A DNA stretch of 64,000 bases, taken from Pseudomonas paraeruginosa PA7. Its GTDB lineage: Bacteria > Pseudomonadota > Gammaproteobacteria > Pseudomonadales > Pseudomonadaceae. The notes beneath the pieces are model-generated. The model saw only the letters and a list, made by a program, of their open reading frames with translations. It was not told the DNA's origin and did not search any database. The DNA lies in contig NC_009656.1 in assembly GCF_000017205.1 (NCBI RefSeq), forward strand, positions 2,112,001 through 2,176,000, in the 5' to 3' direction. Positions 9,017 through 18,301 of this stretch are shown here, piece by piece (the stretch's first letter is position 1; each line of letters opens with the position of its first letter). The position numbers and the translations under genes were made by a program.

Positions 9017-11845
9017 GTGCGGGCCAGCAAGAAAGGAATCACCGTGTCTTCCTCGCGCAAGATCGTCCGTCCCTTTGTCAGCTTCCTTGCCCGCTTCGCC
9101 GGTTTCGTCCTGGCGCTGTCCGCCGGGGCGGCCGCCGGCGCGCCATCCAGCGTGGCGTTCTGGTACGCCGAGCGGCCGCCACTGGCCGAGCTGTCCCAGT
9201 TCGACTGGGTGGTGCTCGAGGCGGCGCACCTGCAGCCGGCCGATGTCCGTTACCTGAGGGAACAAGGCAGTACGCCTTTCGCCTATCTCTCGGTCGGCGA
9301 GTTCGATGGCGACGCCGCCGCCATCGCCGACAGCGGTCTGGTCCAGGGCAAGAGCGCGGTACGCAACGAGGCCTGGAACAGCCAGGTGATGGACCTCGCG
9401 GCGCCGAGCTGGCGGGCACACCTGCTCAGGCGTGCCGCGGAGTTGCGCAAGCAGGGCTACGCCGGCCTGTTCCTCGACACCCTGGACAGTTTCCAGCTAC
9501 AGGCCGAGGAGCGCCGCGAGGGCCAGCGCCAGGCCCTGGCCAGCTTCCTCGCCCAACTGCACCGCCAGGAGCCTGGACTCAAGCTGTTCTTCAACCGTGG
9601 TTTCGAAGTGCTGCCGGAACTGCCCGGCGTAGCTTCGGCGGTGGCCGTGGAATCGATCCATGCCGGCTGGGACGCCGCCGCCGGGCAGTACCGCGAGGTG
9701 CCCCAAGAGGATCGCGACTGGCTGCGGGGCCACCTGGACAAGCTGCGCGCCCGGGGCACGCCGATCATAGCCATCGACTACCTGCCGCCGGAGCGGCGTG
9801 ACGAGGCGCGCAAGCTCGCCGCGCGTCTGCGTGGCGAGGGCTACGTGCCGTTCGTCAGCACTCCGGCGCTGGACTACCTGGGGGTGAGCAACATCGAGGT
9901 GCAGCCGCGACGCATCGCGCTGCTCTACGATCCGCGCGAGGGCGACCTGACCCTGAGCCCCGGTCACGTCTACCTCGGCGGCCTGCTCGAATACCTTGGC
10001 TACCGGGTCGACTACCTGCCCACCGACCAGCCGCTGCCCGAACGTCCGCTGGCCGGTCTCTACGCCGGGGTGGTGACCTGGATGACCAGCGGCCCGCCGG
10101 TCGCCAGCGACGCCTTCGACAACTGGATCGGTGCGCGTCTCGACGAGAAGGTGCCGGTGGCCTTCCTCGCCGGCCTGCCCACCGAGAACGACGGCCTGCT
10201 GCAGCGCCTGGGTATCCGCCGGCTGTCGCAGAAACTCAGGGTCAAGCCGAGCACCGAGACCCACGACCAGGCGCTGCTGGGCTCCTTCGAGGCGCCGCTG
10301 GTGATCCGCATCCGCGACCTGCCGGCGCTCACCGTGCTCGATCCGGCGCGGGTGGTTCCGGCGCTCCGTCTCAAGGGCGACGGCAAGGAATACGTGCCGG
10401 TGGCGACCGCCGACTGGGGTGGCTTCGCCCTGGCGCCCTATGTGCTGGAGGAGGGCAGCGAGCACCGGCGCTGGATACTCGATCCCTTCGCCTTCCTGCA
10501 CAAGGCGTTGCGCCTGGCGCCGTTGCCGAGCCCCGACGCCACCACCGAGAACGGCCGACGCATCGCCACCGTGCACATCGACGGCGATGGCTTCGTCTCC
10601 CGCGCCGAGGTGCCCGGCAGTCCCTACGCCGGGCAGCAGGTGCTGGAGGACTTCATCAGGCCCTATCCGTTCCTCACGTCGGTCTCGGTGATCGAGGGCG
10701 AGGTCGGGCCGAAGGGCATGTACCCGCACCTGGCCAGGGAACTGGAGCCGATCGCCCGGCGCATCTTTGCCGACGACAAGGTCGAGGTCGCCAGCCACAC
10801 CTTCAGCCACCCGTTCTTCTGGCAACCGCAACTGGCCGAGCGGGGCGAGAACTTCGAGGCGCAGTACGGCTACAAGATGGCCATCCCGGGCTACGACAAG
10901 GTCGACTTCGTGCGCGAGGTGATCGGTGCCCGCGACTACATCGACCAACGCCTGACCACCCCGCGCAAGCCGGTGAAGATGATCTTCTGGTCCGGCGACG
11001 CGTTGCCCGACGCCGCCACCATCAAGCTCGCCTACGACGCCGGGCTGATGAACGTCAACGGCGGCAATACCGCGCTGACCCGGGCCTTTCCCTCGCTGAC
11101 CGGACTTTATCCGCTGATCCGCCCTACCAGCGGTGGCGTGCAGTATTACGCGCCGATCATCAACGAGAACGTCTACACCAACCTCTGGCAGGGGCCGTAC
11201 TACGGTTTCCGCGGCGTCATCGACACCTTCGCCCTCACCGACAGCCCGCGCCGCCTGCGCGGCCTGCACCTGTACTACCACTTCTATTCGGGGACCAAGC
11301 AGGCCTCGATCCGCACCATGCACCAGATCTACACGGCGATGCAGGCGGAGCACCCGCTGTCGCTGTGGATGAGCGACTACATCCCGCGCCTGGAGGGTTT
11401 GCATCGCGCCAGCCTGGCCCGGCGCGCCGACGGCAGTTGGCAGCTGCGTGGCTTCGCCGCCCTACGTACCCTGCGCCTGGATCCGGCGCTGGGTTGGCCG
11501 GACCTCGGGCGCTCCGAGGGGGTGGCCGGTGTACGCGACCTGCCGCAGGGGCGTTATGTGCACCTGAGCGCGGCGAATGCGCGCCTGGTCCTGCGCGACA
11601 GCCGCGATCCGAGACCGGCGCTGGAGGAGGCCAACCTGCCCCTGGAGCGCTGGCGCTACCGCGACGATGGCCGCGTCGAGTTCGCCTTCGCCGGGCACCT
11701 GCCGCTGCGCCTGGTGGTGCGCGCCGCGGGCGAATGCCGGCTGAGCGTGGCCGGCACGGCCTACCCGGGCAAGGCCGGCAGGGGCCTGTGGACGTTCGAG
11801 TTGCCGATGGAGCAGGTGCGCGATGGCCAACTCGTCTGCCGCTAG
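9017..11845 (+). CDS. pelA: Pel polysaccharide deacetylase/hydrolase PelA
   Basis: 942 residues, a periplasmic bifunctional enzyme. The N-terminal glycoside-hydrolase-like domain (about 45-300) cleaves Pel and the central CE4-type deacetylase removes N-acetyl groups, making the polymer cationic. The deacetylase motifs TVHIDGDGF and ASHTFSHPFFW are visible at about residues 516 and 594. A signal peptide (FVSFLARFAGFVLALSAGAAAGA) precedes the mature protein. Two GTG starts are possible: 9017, and 9044 with AAGGA 7 bases upstream (933 residues). An in-frame stop at 8993 excludes longer forms. The 3' end overlaps pelB by 23 bases, so translation is coupled. First gene of the operon; expression is expected to follow FleQ and c-di-GMP. 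Confidence 0.95.
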   Translation: MRASKKGITVSSSRKIVRPFVSFLARFAGFVLALSAGAAAGAPSSVAFWYAERPPLAELSQFDWVVLEAAHLQPADVRYLREQGSTPFAYLSVGEFDGDAAAIADSGLVQGKSAVRNEAWNSQVMDLAAPSWRAHLLRRAAELRKQGYAGLFLDTLDSFQLQAEERREGQRQALASFLAQLHRQEPGLKLFFNRGFEVLPELPGVASAVAVESIHAGWDAAAGQYREVPQEDRDWLRGHLDKLRARGTPIIAIDYLPPERRDEARKLAARLRGEGYVPFVSTPALDYLGVSNIEVQPRRIALLYDPREGDLTLSPGHVYLGGLLEYLGYRVDYLPTDQPLPERPLAGLYAGVVTWMTSGPPVASDAFDNWIGARLDEKVPVAFLAGLPTENDGLLQRLGIRRLSQKLRVKPSTETHDQALLGSFEAPLVIRIRDLPALTVLDPARVVPALRLKGDGKEYVPVATADWGGFALAPYVLEEGSEHRRWILDPFAFLHKALRLAPLPSPDATTENGRRIATVHIDGDGFVSRAEVPGSPYAGQQVLEDFIRPYPFLTSVSVIEGEVGPKGMYPHLARELEPIARRIFADDKVEVASHTFSHPFFWQPQLAERGENFEAQYGYKMAIPGYDKVDFVREVIGARDYIDQRLTTPRKPVKMIFWSGDALPDAATIKLAYDAGLMNVNGGNTALTRAFPSLTGLYPLIRPTSGGVQYYAPIINENVYTNLWQGPYYGFRGVIDTFALTDSPRRLRGLHLYYHFYSGTKQASIRTMHQIYTAMQAEHPLSLWMSDYIPRLEGLHRASLARRADGSWQLRGFAALRTLRLDPALGWPDLGRSEGVAGVRDLPQGRYVHLSAANARLVLRDSRDPRPALEEANLPLERWRYRDDGRVEFAFAGHLPLRLVVRAAGECRLSVAGTAYPGKAGRGLWTFELPMEQVRDGQLVCR

Positions 11846-14800
11846 GAAGCAGCCGCGGGCGCGCCTGCTGAATCCCTGGGCGCTGCTGTTCATCGCCCTG
11901 GCGGTGGTCCTGGTGCTGTGGCTGACCTTCAACAGCGAAGAGGTGTTCATGCCCAGCGGAGACGGCGAACCGGACGCGGTCTCGGTGAACTACGCCGAGC
12001 TGCTGCTCAAGGCACATCCGGAGAACGATGCGCTGCGCCTGACCCTGATCGACCTGCTGATCAAGCTCGGCGATTTCGAGCGGGCACGTCACCACCTGGC
12101 CGGCTTGCGTGGCAAGGATCGCCTGGCGGCGCCGTTCTACGAGACCGAGCTGGACATCCTCACCGCCCTGGCCAAGCCCGAGGGCCTGGACGAGGCGCAG
12201 ACGCTGGCGCTGGTGGAGCGACTGCGCAAGATCGATCACGCATCGCTGAACAACGCCATGCTCGAACGATTCGCCCGTCACGCCCTGACCCTGGATGCCC
12301 CGGCGCTGGCGGCAGCGGCGTTCGCCGAACTGGCCGGTCGCGACCCGCGGCACCGGCAACGCTGGCTGGACGAGGCGGCGCGCTGGTTCCTGGCTTCTGC
12401 CCAGCCGGGGCGGGCGGCGGATATCTACCGACAACTGGCCGAGACGGAGGCTGACCCGGCGAGGCGCCTGGACTATCTGCGGCAGGCCTTCGCCAGCCTG
12501 CTCGCCGGCGAGCGGGGCGAGCAGGCGGCGCTGCTGCTGGCCGAACACCTCGGCGAACTGCCGGACGATACGCGCAGCCTGGCCTGGCTCGCCGAGGGGG
12601 TGCGCGCCGCGGAAGGCAACCAGCGCTATGACCTGGCCGAACGCTTCGTCGAACGCTGGCGTACCTTGCGTCCCGGCGACAGTGACGCGGTGGCGGCCGA
12701 CCTGCGCCTGAACATGGCTTCCGGGCGCATCGAGCGGGCCTGGGCGATCGGCCAGGAACTGCTGGCCCTGCGCCCGGACGAGCGGACGCTGCTGGCCGAT
12801 CTCGCCCGGCTCGGCGAGTGGACCGGCAATACCCGGGAGGCGCTGGGATTCTGGATGCAACTGCTGGCCGGCAACGACGATCCGGCCTTGCGCGAGCATG
12901 CCTGGCGCCTGTCGTTGCAGATGTTCGACTTCGACAACGCCATCGAACTGCTCACGCCGATCGGCGCGCAGCGCCAGATGAGCGACGAGGAACTCGACAC
13001 GCTGGTCTACAGCCATGAAACCCGCGGCACCCCGGAGGAGGGCGAGGCATGGCTGCGCACCTACCTCGAGCGCTATCCGAAGCAGCGCCTGGCCTGGCAG
13101 CGCCTGCAGCAGATCCTCGAGCACACCCAGCAATTGCAGGAGGAGACCGAGGTCTGGGCGCGGATGGCCAGGCATTTCCCGCTGTCCATCAAGGAGCGCA
13201 TGCAATGGGCGGAAACCCATTGGAACCTGTTCGATCCACGGCAGGCCTGGAAGGTCCTCGACGCTGCGGATGAGCATGCCATCCGCGAGGCGGAGTTCTG
13301 GCGCCTGCGCGCGGCGCTGGCCTGGGCCCTGGAGCGGGACGAGGATGCTCGCGCCGCCTACGAACGCATGCTGGCGCTGGGGATCCGCCTGAACAGCAGC
13401 GACGAAGACCAGCTGATCACCCTGTACCGCGACAGCGACCCGAAGAAGGCCCTGCGAATCCTCATCGGCAGTTGGCAGCGCAGCCGCGATCCGCGGCGCC
13501 TGGCCAGCGCCCTGCAACTGGCGGAGAACCTGCACGACTGGCCAACCCTCAGGAGCCTCCTGGCCGAGGCCGAGGGCGTGCCCCAGGCGCAGGGCAGTCC
13601 CTACTACTGGGTGGCCAGGGCGCGCCTGGCGGAACAGGAAGGACGCGGCGAAGACGCCGAGCGCCTGTACAGGCAAGCCCTGGCGCGCTTCCCCGGCGAG
13701 AATCTGGTGCGCGAACGCCTGCTCTGGTTCTACGTCGAGCGTGGCCGCCGCGACGCCCTGGCGCCGCTGCTGACGCAGTGGCGAGGGCTGGCGCGGCGGG
13801 ACAGCACGCTGTGGCTGCCGTTCGCCAGCGCCAACCTGCTGCTCGAACGCAACGACCAGGCGCTGGCCTGGTTCCGCCTGTATCTCAAGTCCAATCCCAA
13901 CGACTGGCTGGCGCAGGCGGCCTACGCCGACGCGCTGGACGCCAGTGGTTACCGGGACAGGGCCCTGCGCCTGCGCCGATACCTGCTCGGGCGGATCGAG
14001 CGCGGGACGGTCAGGGCCACGCCCGACAGCTTCGCCGCCTACCTGCGCCTGCTCGCCGTGGCCCAGGGCCCGCTGCTGGCCCAGGAAGAAGCGCGGCGGG
14101 CCTGGAATGGCGAGCCGGCGATGCTGCAGCTCTGGTTCGAACAGTTTCTCGACCAGCTCGCCGCGACCAACCAGGACGCGCTCAAGGATGGCTGGCTGGC
14201 CTGGGCGCGCGAGCGCGGCCTGAAGATCGGCCGCCACGAAGAGATCCAGGCCGCGCTGCGCAGCCAGAGCCGCGCGGCCTTGCAGCGCCTGCTGGCGCGC
14301 GGCGAGCTGGATCCGGCGCAGCGGGTCGAAGCCCTGATGCGTCTCGGCCATGGTGGCGAAGCGCTGGGCGAGGCCCTGGGCGCGCTGGGCGATGGCCAGT
14401 CGCGGGACAACCGCGAGCAGCTGCGGCGGCAGGCGGCGGAAATCCTCGAACGCACCCCCCAGGGCCTGCAACTGGGTTGGAACAGCCGCGACTTCGGCGG
14501 TCTCGATTTCAAGGGGCCGACGCTGCGCGCGGCGCGCCATCTCGGCGATGACTGGCATGCCGGTCTCGAACTGGCTAGCGGCCGCTATCACGGCGACGCG
14601 CTGGACAGCTCGGTCCTCGGTAGCGAACGCAACGCCAGGCTGACACTGCAGCGCGAACTGGCCGACGGCTTCGCCGCGGCGGTGTTCGACGGCAGCTGGC
14701 GCGACGACGAGGATCGCCACGGCCTGGGGCTGCTGCGCAACTGGCGGCTGAGCTCGCGCGACGAACTCGAAGCGGGCCTCGACTGGCACCGCGAGACCGA

Positions 14801-15404
14801 CGAGACCGGCCTGATGCGTGCCCTCGGCATGCGCGACAGCCTGCGGCTCGGCGGCCGCCACAACCTCAGCGGGCGCGACCAGTTGAGCTGGTCGCTGGCG
14901 CACAACCGCTTCTCCACCCGCCAGGGCGACGACCTCGGCAATGGCGAGGCCTTGTCGCTGGAGTGGGCCCACACGCTGTTCTTCGACGGCCCGGCCTGGC
15001 AACTGCGCAGCGGCATCGACTACCAGCGCAATCGCCTGGAGAACCGCCTGCCGGACGACCTGCTGGCTTCCCATGGCGGGGCCCTGGTGCTCGACGGCGC
15101 ACGCAGCCAGGACCTGCTGCAGGACCGCTACGGCCAGCTCTACTTCGGCAGCACCTGGCGCCGTGGCTTTCCTGGCGCGCTGAACCGCAGCCGACCGCAA
15201 TACACCTGGATCGTCGACACCCTGGCTGGCTGGCAGTGGACCGAGAAGGAGTTCAATTACGGCCTCAACCTCGGTGTCGGCGTGGAACTGCTGGGCGATG
15301 ACGAACTGGCGTTCACCTTCGGCTACCAGTCGGCTCCGCAGGGCGGCGACGGCGAAGCCGGCGGCACGCTCGGGGTGACCTACAGCACGCGTTTCGGCCG
15401 CTGA
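11823..15404 (+). CDS. pelB: Pel outer-membrane export porin with TPR scaffold PelB
   Basis: 1193 residues, the length known for P. aeruginosa PelB. A short cytoplasmic N-terminus and one membrane anchor (about 18-37, ALLFIALAVVLVLWL) are followed by a long periplasmic superhelix of TPR-type repeats (about 60-850), then a C-terminal beta-barrel rich in alternating aromatic residues and ending in TYSTRFGR. The TPR part binds PelA and guides deacetylated polymer, and the barrel is the outer-membrane exit. It overlaps pelA by 23 bases and precedes pelC by 38. The GC content is very high and the opposite strand stays open for about 1300 codons, which is a codon-bias shadow and not a gene. Confidence 0.95.
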   Translation: MANSSAARKQPRARLLNPWALLFIALAVVLVLWLTFNSEEVFMPSGDGEPDAVSVNYAELLLKAHPENDALRLTLIDLLIKLGDFERARHHLAGLRGKDRLAAPFYETELDILTALAKPEGLDEAQTLALVERLRKIDHASLNNAMLERFARHALTLDAPALAAAAFAELAGRDPRHRQRWLDEAARWFLASAQPGRAADIYRQLAETEADPARRLDYLRQAFASLLAGERGEQAALLLAEHLGELPDDTRSLAWLAEGVRAAEGNQRYDLAERFVERWRTLRPGDSDAVAADLRLNMASGRIERAWAIGQELLALRPDERTLLADLARLGEWTGNTREALGFWMQLLAGNDDPALREHAWRLSLQMFDFDNAIELLTPIGAQRQMSDEELDTLVYSHETRGTPEEGEAWLRTYLERYPKQRLAWQRLQQILEHTQQLQEETEVWARMARHFPLSIKERMQWAETHWNLFDPRQAWKVLDAADEHAIREAEFWRLRAALAWALERDEDARAAYERMLALGIRLNSSDEDQLITLYRDSDPKKALRILIGSWQRSRDPRRLASALQLAENLHDWPTLRSLLAEAEGVPQAQGSPYYWVARARLAEQEGRGEDAERLYRQALARFPGENLVRERLLWFYVERGRRDALAPLLTQWRGLARRDSTLWLPFASANLLLERNDQALAWFRLYLKSNPNDWLAQAAYADALDASGYRDRALRLRRYLLGRIERGTVRATPDSFAAYLRLLAVAQGPLLAQEEARRAWNGEPAMLQLWFEQFLDQLAATNQDALKDGWLAWARERGLKIGRHEEIQAALRSQSRAALQRLLARGELDPAQRVEALMRLGHGGEALGEALGALGDGQSRDNREQLRRQAAEILERTPQGLQLGWNSRDFGGLDFKGPTLRAARHLGDDWHAGLELASGRYHGDALDSSVLGSERNARLTLQRELADGFAAAVFDGSWRDDEDRHGLGLLRNWRLSSRDELEAGLDWHRETDETGLMRALGMRDSLRLGGRHNLSGRDQLSWSLAHNRFSTRQGDDLGNGEALSLEWAHTLFFDGPAWQLRSGIDYQRNRLENRLPDDLLASHGGALVLDGARSQDLLQDRYGQLYFGSTWRRGFPGALNRSRPQYTWIVDTLAGWQWTEKEFNYGLNLGVGVELLGDDELAFTFGYQSAPQGGDGEAGGTLGVTYSTRFGR

Positions 15405-15442
15405 ATGCGGCCAGGCATGGAATTCAACAGGAGGAACACAAC

Positions 15443-15961
15443 ATGCAATCCATCCGCTGCCTGACCTTCGTGGTCGTCGCCCTGTTCATGGCGGGCTGCT
15501 CCAGCTTCACCAGCGAAAGCGCCACGCCGCTGGCGCGCGGCGCGCAGTGGGGCCTGGCGCCGCTGCTCAACTATTCCCAGGCGCCGCAGGCCGGCGAACG
15601 CGCCGAGCAGATCCTGCTCAGCGTGCTGGCCGAGGAGGGCGTGCGGCCGCGCCTGTACCCGGCGCAGCCGCAAGACGATCTGCAACTGGTCGATGACCGC
15701 GAGCGTCAGCAGCGCGCGCTGGACTGGGCGCGCCAACAGAAGCTGGCCTATGTGGTCACCGGCAGCGTCGAGGAGTGGCAGTACAAGAACGGCCTGGACG
15801 GCGAGCCGGCGGTGGGTGTCAGCCTGCAGGTGCTGGAACCGGCTTCCGGACGGGTGCTCTGGAGCACCAGCGGGGCGCGTGCCGGCTGGTCCCGCGAAAG
15901 CCTGTCGGGGGCGGCGCAGAAAGTCCTGCGCGAGCTGGTCGGCGACCTGCGGCTCGAGTGA
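15443..15961 (+). CDS. pelC: Pel outer-membrane lipoprotein PelC
   Basis: 172 residues with a lipoprotein signal peptide (CLTFVVVALFMAGC, lipidated Cys near residue 19). Family knowledge: PelC forms a dodecameric ring on the periplasmic face of the outer membrane, whose electronegative surface funnels cationic Pel into the PelB barrel. AGGAGG at 15430-15435 lies 7 bases before the ATG, a much stronger site than those of its neighbours, and fits a high stoichiometry relative to PelB. It is separated from pelD by only 5 bases. Confidence 0.95.
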   Translation: MQSIRCLTFVVVALFMAGCSSFTSESATPLARGAQWGLAPLLNYSQAPQAGERAEQILLSVLAEEGVRPRLYPAQPQDDLQLVDDRERQQRALDWARQQKLAYVVTGSVEEWQYKNGLDGEPAVGVSLQVLEPASGRVLWSTSGARAGWSRESLSGAAQKVLRELVGDLRLE

Positions 15962-15966
15962 CGTCC

Positions 15967-17334
15967 ATGTCCGCGCACAAGGATTTCACCCTCGCACCAC
16001 GCGCCAGCGGCAGCGTCTCCTGGATCGAGACCGTGCTCATCACGGCGCTCGCCCTGGGTCTGGGCTGGTGGTTCGAGCCGAGCGATCCGTTGCTGGTGCA
16101 GGCCAGCTTCCCCTGGGTGATTCTCGCGCCGTTGCTGCTGGGCATGCGCTACGGGTTCGTCCGTGGGCTGGCCAGCGCGGCGTTGCTGGTCGCCGCGCTG
16201 TTCGCCTTCCGCGCCCAGGGGCTGGAGGCCTATGCCCAGGTACCGGCGGCATTCATCGTCGGCGTGCTGCTCTGCGCCATGCTGGTCGGCGAGTTCCGCG
16301 ATATCTGGGAGCGTCGCCTGGAGCGCCTGGAACTGGCCAACGAGTATCGTCAGCTGCGCCTCGACGAGTTCACCCGCGCCCACCATATCCTGCGGATCTC
16401 CCACGACCGCCTGGAGCAGCGGGTCGCCGGCAATGACCAGAGCCTGCGCAGTTCGCTGCTCGGCCTGCGCCAGTCGCTGCGCGAACTGCCGGACGACGAG
16501 GAACCGCTGGCGGCCCTGGCGGAAACGGTTCTCGCGCTGCTCGCCCAGTACGGCTCGCTGCGCATCGCCGGTCTGTACCGGGTGCGCCAGGACCGCGCTG
16601 CCGACCCTCGGCCGCTGGCGACCCTGGGCGAGATGCCGGCGCTGGATGGCGACGACCTGCTGGTGCGCACCTGCCTGGAGCGTGGCGAGCTGGTCAGCGT
16701 GCGCCAGGACCTGCTGGAGCGTGGCGAGCAGCGCGCGCATAGCGCGCTGCAGGCGTGCGTGCCGCTGATCGACACCGAAGGTCGCGTTCTCGCCCTGCTG
16801 GCGGTGGCGCAGATGCCGTTCTTCGTCTTCAACGATCGCACCTTCAGCCTGCTGGCGATCCTCGCCGGCCATGTGGCCGACCTGCTGCAGAGTGATCCTC
16901 GCGCGCTGCGACTGGCTGATGTCGACGCCCAGCGTTTTTCCCAGTATCTCAAGCGCTCCCTGCTGGATGCCCGCGACCATTCGCTGCCGGCCTGCCTGTA
17001 CGCCTTCGAATTGACCGACGAGCGCTGCGGAGAGGAGGTGCAGCGCCTGCTGGAGAGCAGCCAGCGTGGCCTCGACGTGCAACTGCGGCTGCGCAACGCC
17101 GAGGGACGGCGCGTGTTGCTGGTGTTGCTGCCGCTGACTTCCACCGAAGGGTCCCAGGGCTACCTGCAGCGCCTGCGGATTCTCTTCGCCGAGCGTTTCG
17201 GCCAGGCCAGCGAACTGGAGTCGCTCGGCGTGCGCATCCATGGCTACGAGCTGGATGCCGGTAACGAGCACCAGGCGCTGGGGCATTTCCTCTACAACGA
17301 GTGCGGCCTGAATGATCAGCAAGTGGCTATTTAG
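15967..17334 (+). CDS. pelD: c-di-GMP receptor of Pel synthesis, PelD
   Basis: 455 residues from the ATG at 15967; a longer frame back to 15775 overlaps pelC and is not used. Four N-terminal membrane helices (about 20-105) and a short coiled coil (about 115-155) precede a GAF domain (about 170-310) and a degenerate GGDEF domain (about 320-455). The inhibitory-site motif RGLD falls at residues 367-370, exactly where c-di-GMP is bound in the known protein, and Arg402 (QRL) is also present. The diguanylate-cyclase signature itself is absent, consistent with a receptor and not an enzyme. Binding of c-di-GMP switches on Pel polymerisation with PelE, PelF and PelG. It overlaps pelE by 23 bases. Confidence 0.96.
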   Translation: MSAHKDFTLAPRASGSVSWIETVLITALALGLGWWFEPSDPLLVQASFPWVILAPLLLGMRYGFVRGLASAALLVAALFAFRAQGLEAYAQVPAAFIVGVLLCAMLVGEFRDIWERRLERLELANEYRQLRLDEFTRAHHILRISHDRLEQRVAGNDQSLRSSLLGLRQSLRELPDDEEPLAALAETVLALLAQYGSLRIAGLYRVRQDRAADPRPLATLGEMPALDGDDLLVRTCLERGELVSVRQDLLERGEQRAHSALQACVPLIDTEGRVLALLAVAQMPFFVFNDRTFSLLAILAGHVADLLQSDPRALRLADVDAQRFSQYLKRSLLDARDHSLPACLYAFELTDERCGEEVQRLLESSQRGLDVQLRLRNAEGRRVLLVLLPLTSTEGSQGYLQRLRILFAERFGQASELESLGVRIHGYELDAGNEHQALGHFLYNECGLNDQQVAI

Positions 17335-18301
17335 CGGCGCCTTCCTGTTCGAGCTGGGCAGTTGGGCCAGCGTCTTCGCCGGCCTGCCGGTCGCCCAGGC
17401 GCTGCCGCTCTACCTGGGCGCCCACGGCCTCGGCAGCCTGCTGCTGTGCGGCGGGGTCTGGCTGCTGCTGCCGCGGCGCTACAAGTTCCCGCTACCGTGG
17501 AGTCCGCTGTTCATCTTCAGCCTGGCGTTCTTCGTGCCGCTGATCGGCGCCATCGGCGTGGCCGCGGCGGTATTTCCGGCGCTGTACCTGCCGCGCAAGC
17601 GCGACGAGCAGGCCTGGCAGGCGATGGGCGTGCCCGAGCTGCCGTTCCGGCCCAAGGAGAAGCGCCTGGACATGATGTTCAGCGACGGCGGCCTGCAGGA
17701 TGTGCTGCGCCACGCACCGGACCCGAACCAGCGCCTCACGGCGATCTTCGCCACCCGGCGGATGCCCGGCAGGGAGGCGATCCCGATCCTCAAGCTGGCC
17801 CTGCGCGACCCGGCGGACGACGTCCGTCTGCTGGCCTACTCGATGCTCGACCAGAAGGAAAGCCGGATCAACCAGCGTATCGAGAGCGCCCTGGGCAACC
17901 TGGCCGGCGCCAGTCCGGCGCGGCGCGGTGCGCTGCATGGCACCCTGGCGCGCTGGTACTGGGAACTGGCCTACCTGGGCCTGGCCCAGGGCAGCGTGCT
18001 CGAGCACGTCCTCGAACAGGCCCGGGAGCATGCCGACCAGGCGCTGCGTGGCAGCCCTTCGGCCGACCTGCACCTGCTGGCCGGGCGCATCGCCCTCGAG
18101 CAGGGCCGCCTGGACGCCGCTGCGGAGGCCCTCCAGGCTGCCGAGCAGGCCGGCATCGAAGCCGCCCAGCTGGCCTCGTTCCGTGCCGAGATCGCGTTCT
18201 TCCAGCGGCGCTACGGGGACATTCCCCGGCTCCTCGCCGAGATGCCCGAAGACATGTTGCAGCGGCCGCCGTTCGCGGCCCTCGCGAGATACTGGACATG
18301 A
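17312..18301 (+). CDS. pelE: Pel inner-membrane TPR protein PelE
   Basis: 329 residues. Two to three hydrophobic segments (about 8-35, 42-52, 65-95) anchor the N-terminus. The C-terminal two thirds (ALRGSPSADLHLLAGRIALE and similar) form TPR-like helices facing the cytoplasm. Family knowledge places PelE in the inner-membrane complex with PelD and PelG, where it connects the c-di-GMP receptor to the PelF synthase. It overlaps pelD by 23 bases and pelF by 4 (ATGA), so the operon is tightly coupled here. Confidence 0.93.
   Translation: MISKWLFSGAFLFELGSWASVFAGLPVAQALPLYLGAHGLGSLLLCGGVWLLLPRRYKFPLPWSPLFIFSLAFFVPLIGAIGVAAAVFPALYLPRKRDEQAWQAMGVPELPFRPKEKRLDMMFSDGGLQDVLRHAPDPNQRLTAIFATRRMPGREAIPILKLALRDPADDVRLLAYSMLDQKESRINQRIESALGNLAGASPARRGALHGTLARWYWELAYLGLAQGSVLEHVLEQAREHADQALRGSPSADLHLLAGRIALEQGRLDAAAEALQAAEQAGIEAAQLASFRAEIAFFQRRYGDIPRLLAEMPEDMLQRPPFAALARYWT

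Noticed and set aside
11235-15200. 1321-codon open frame antisense to pelA/pelB
   Set aside because: Same codon-bias shadow effect; no ribosome binding site or recognisable motif.
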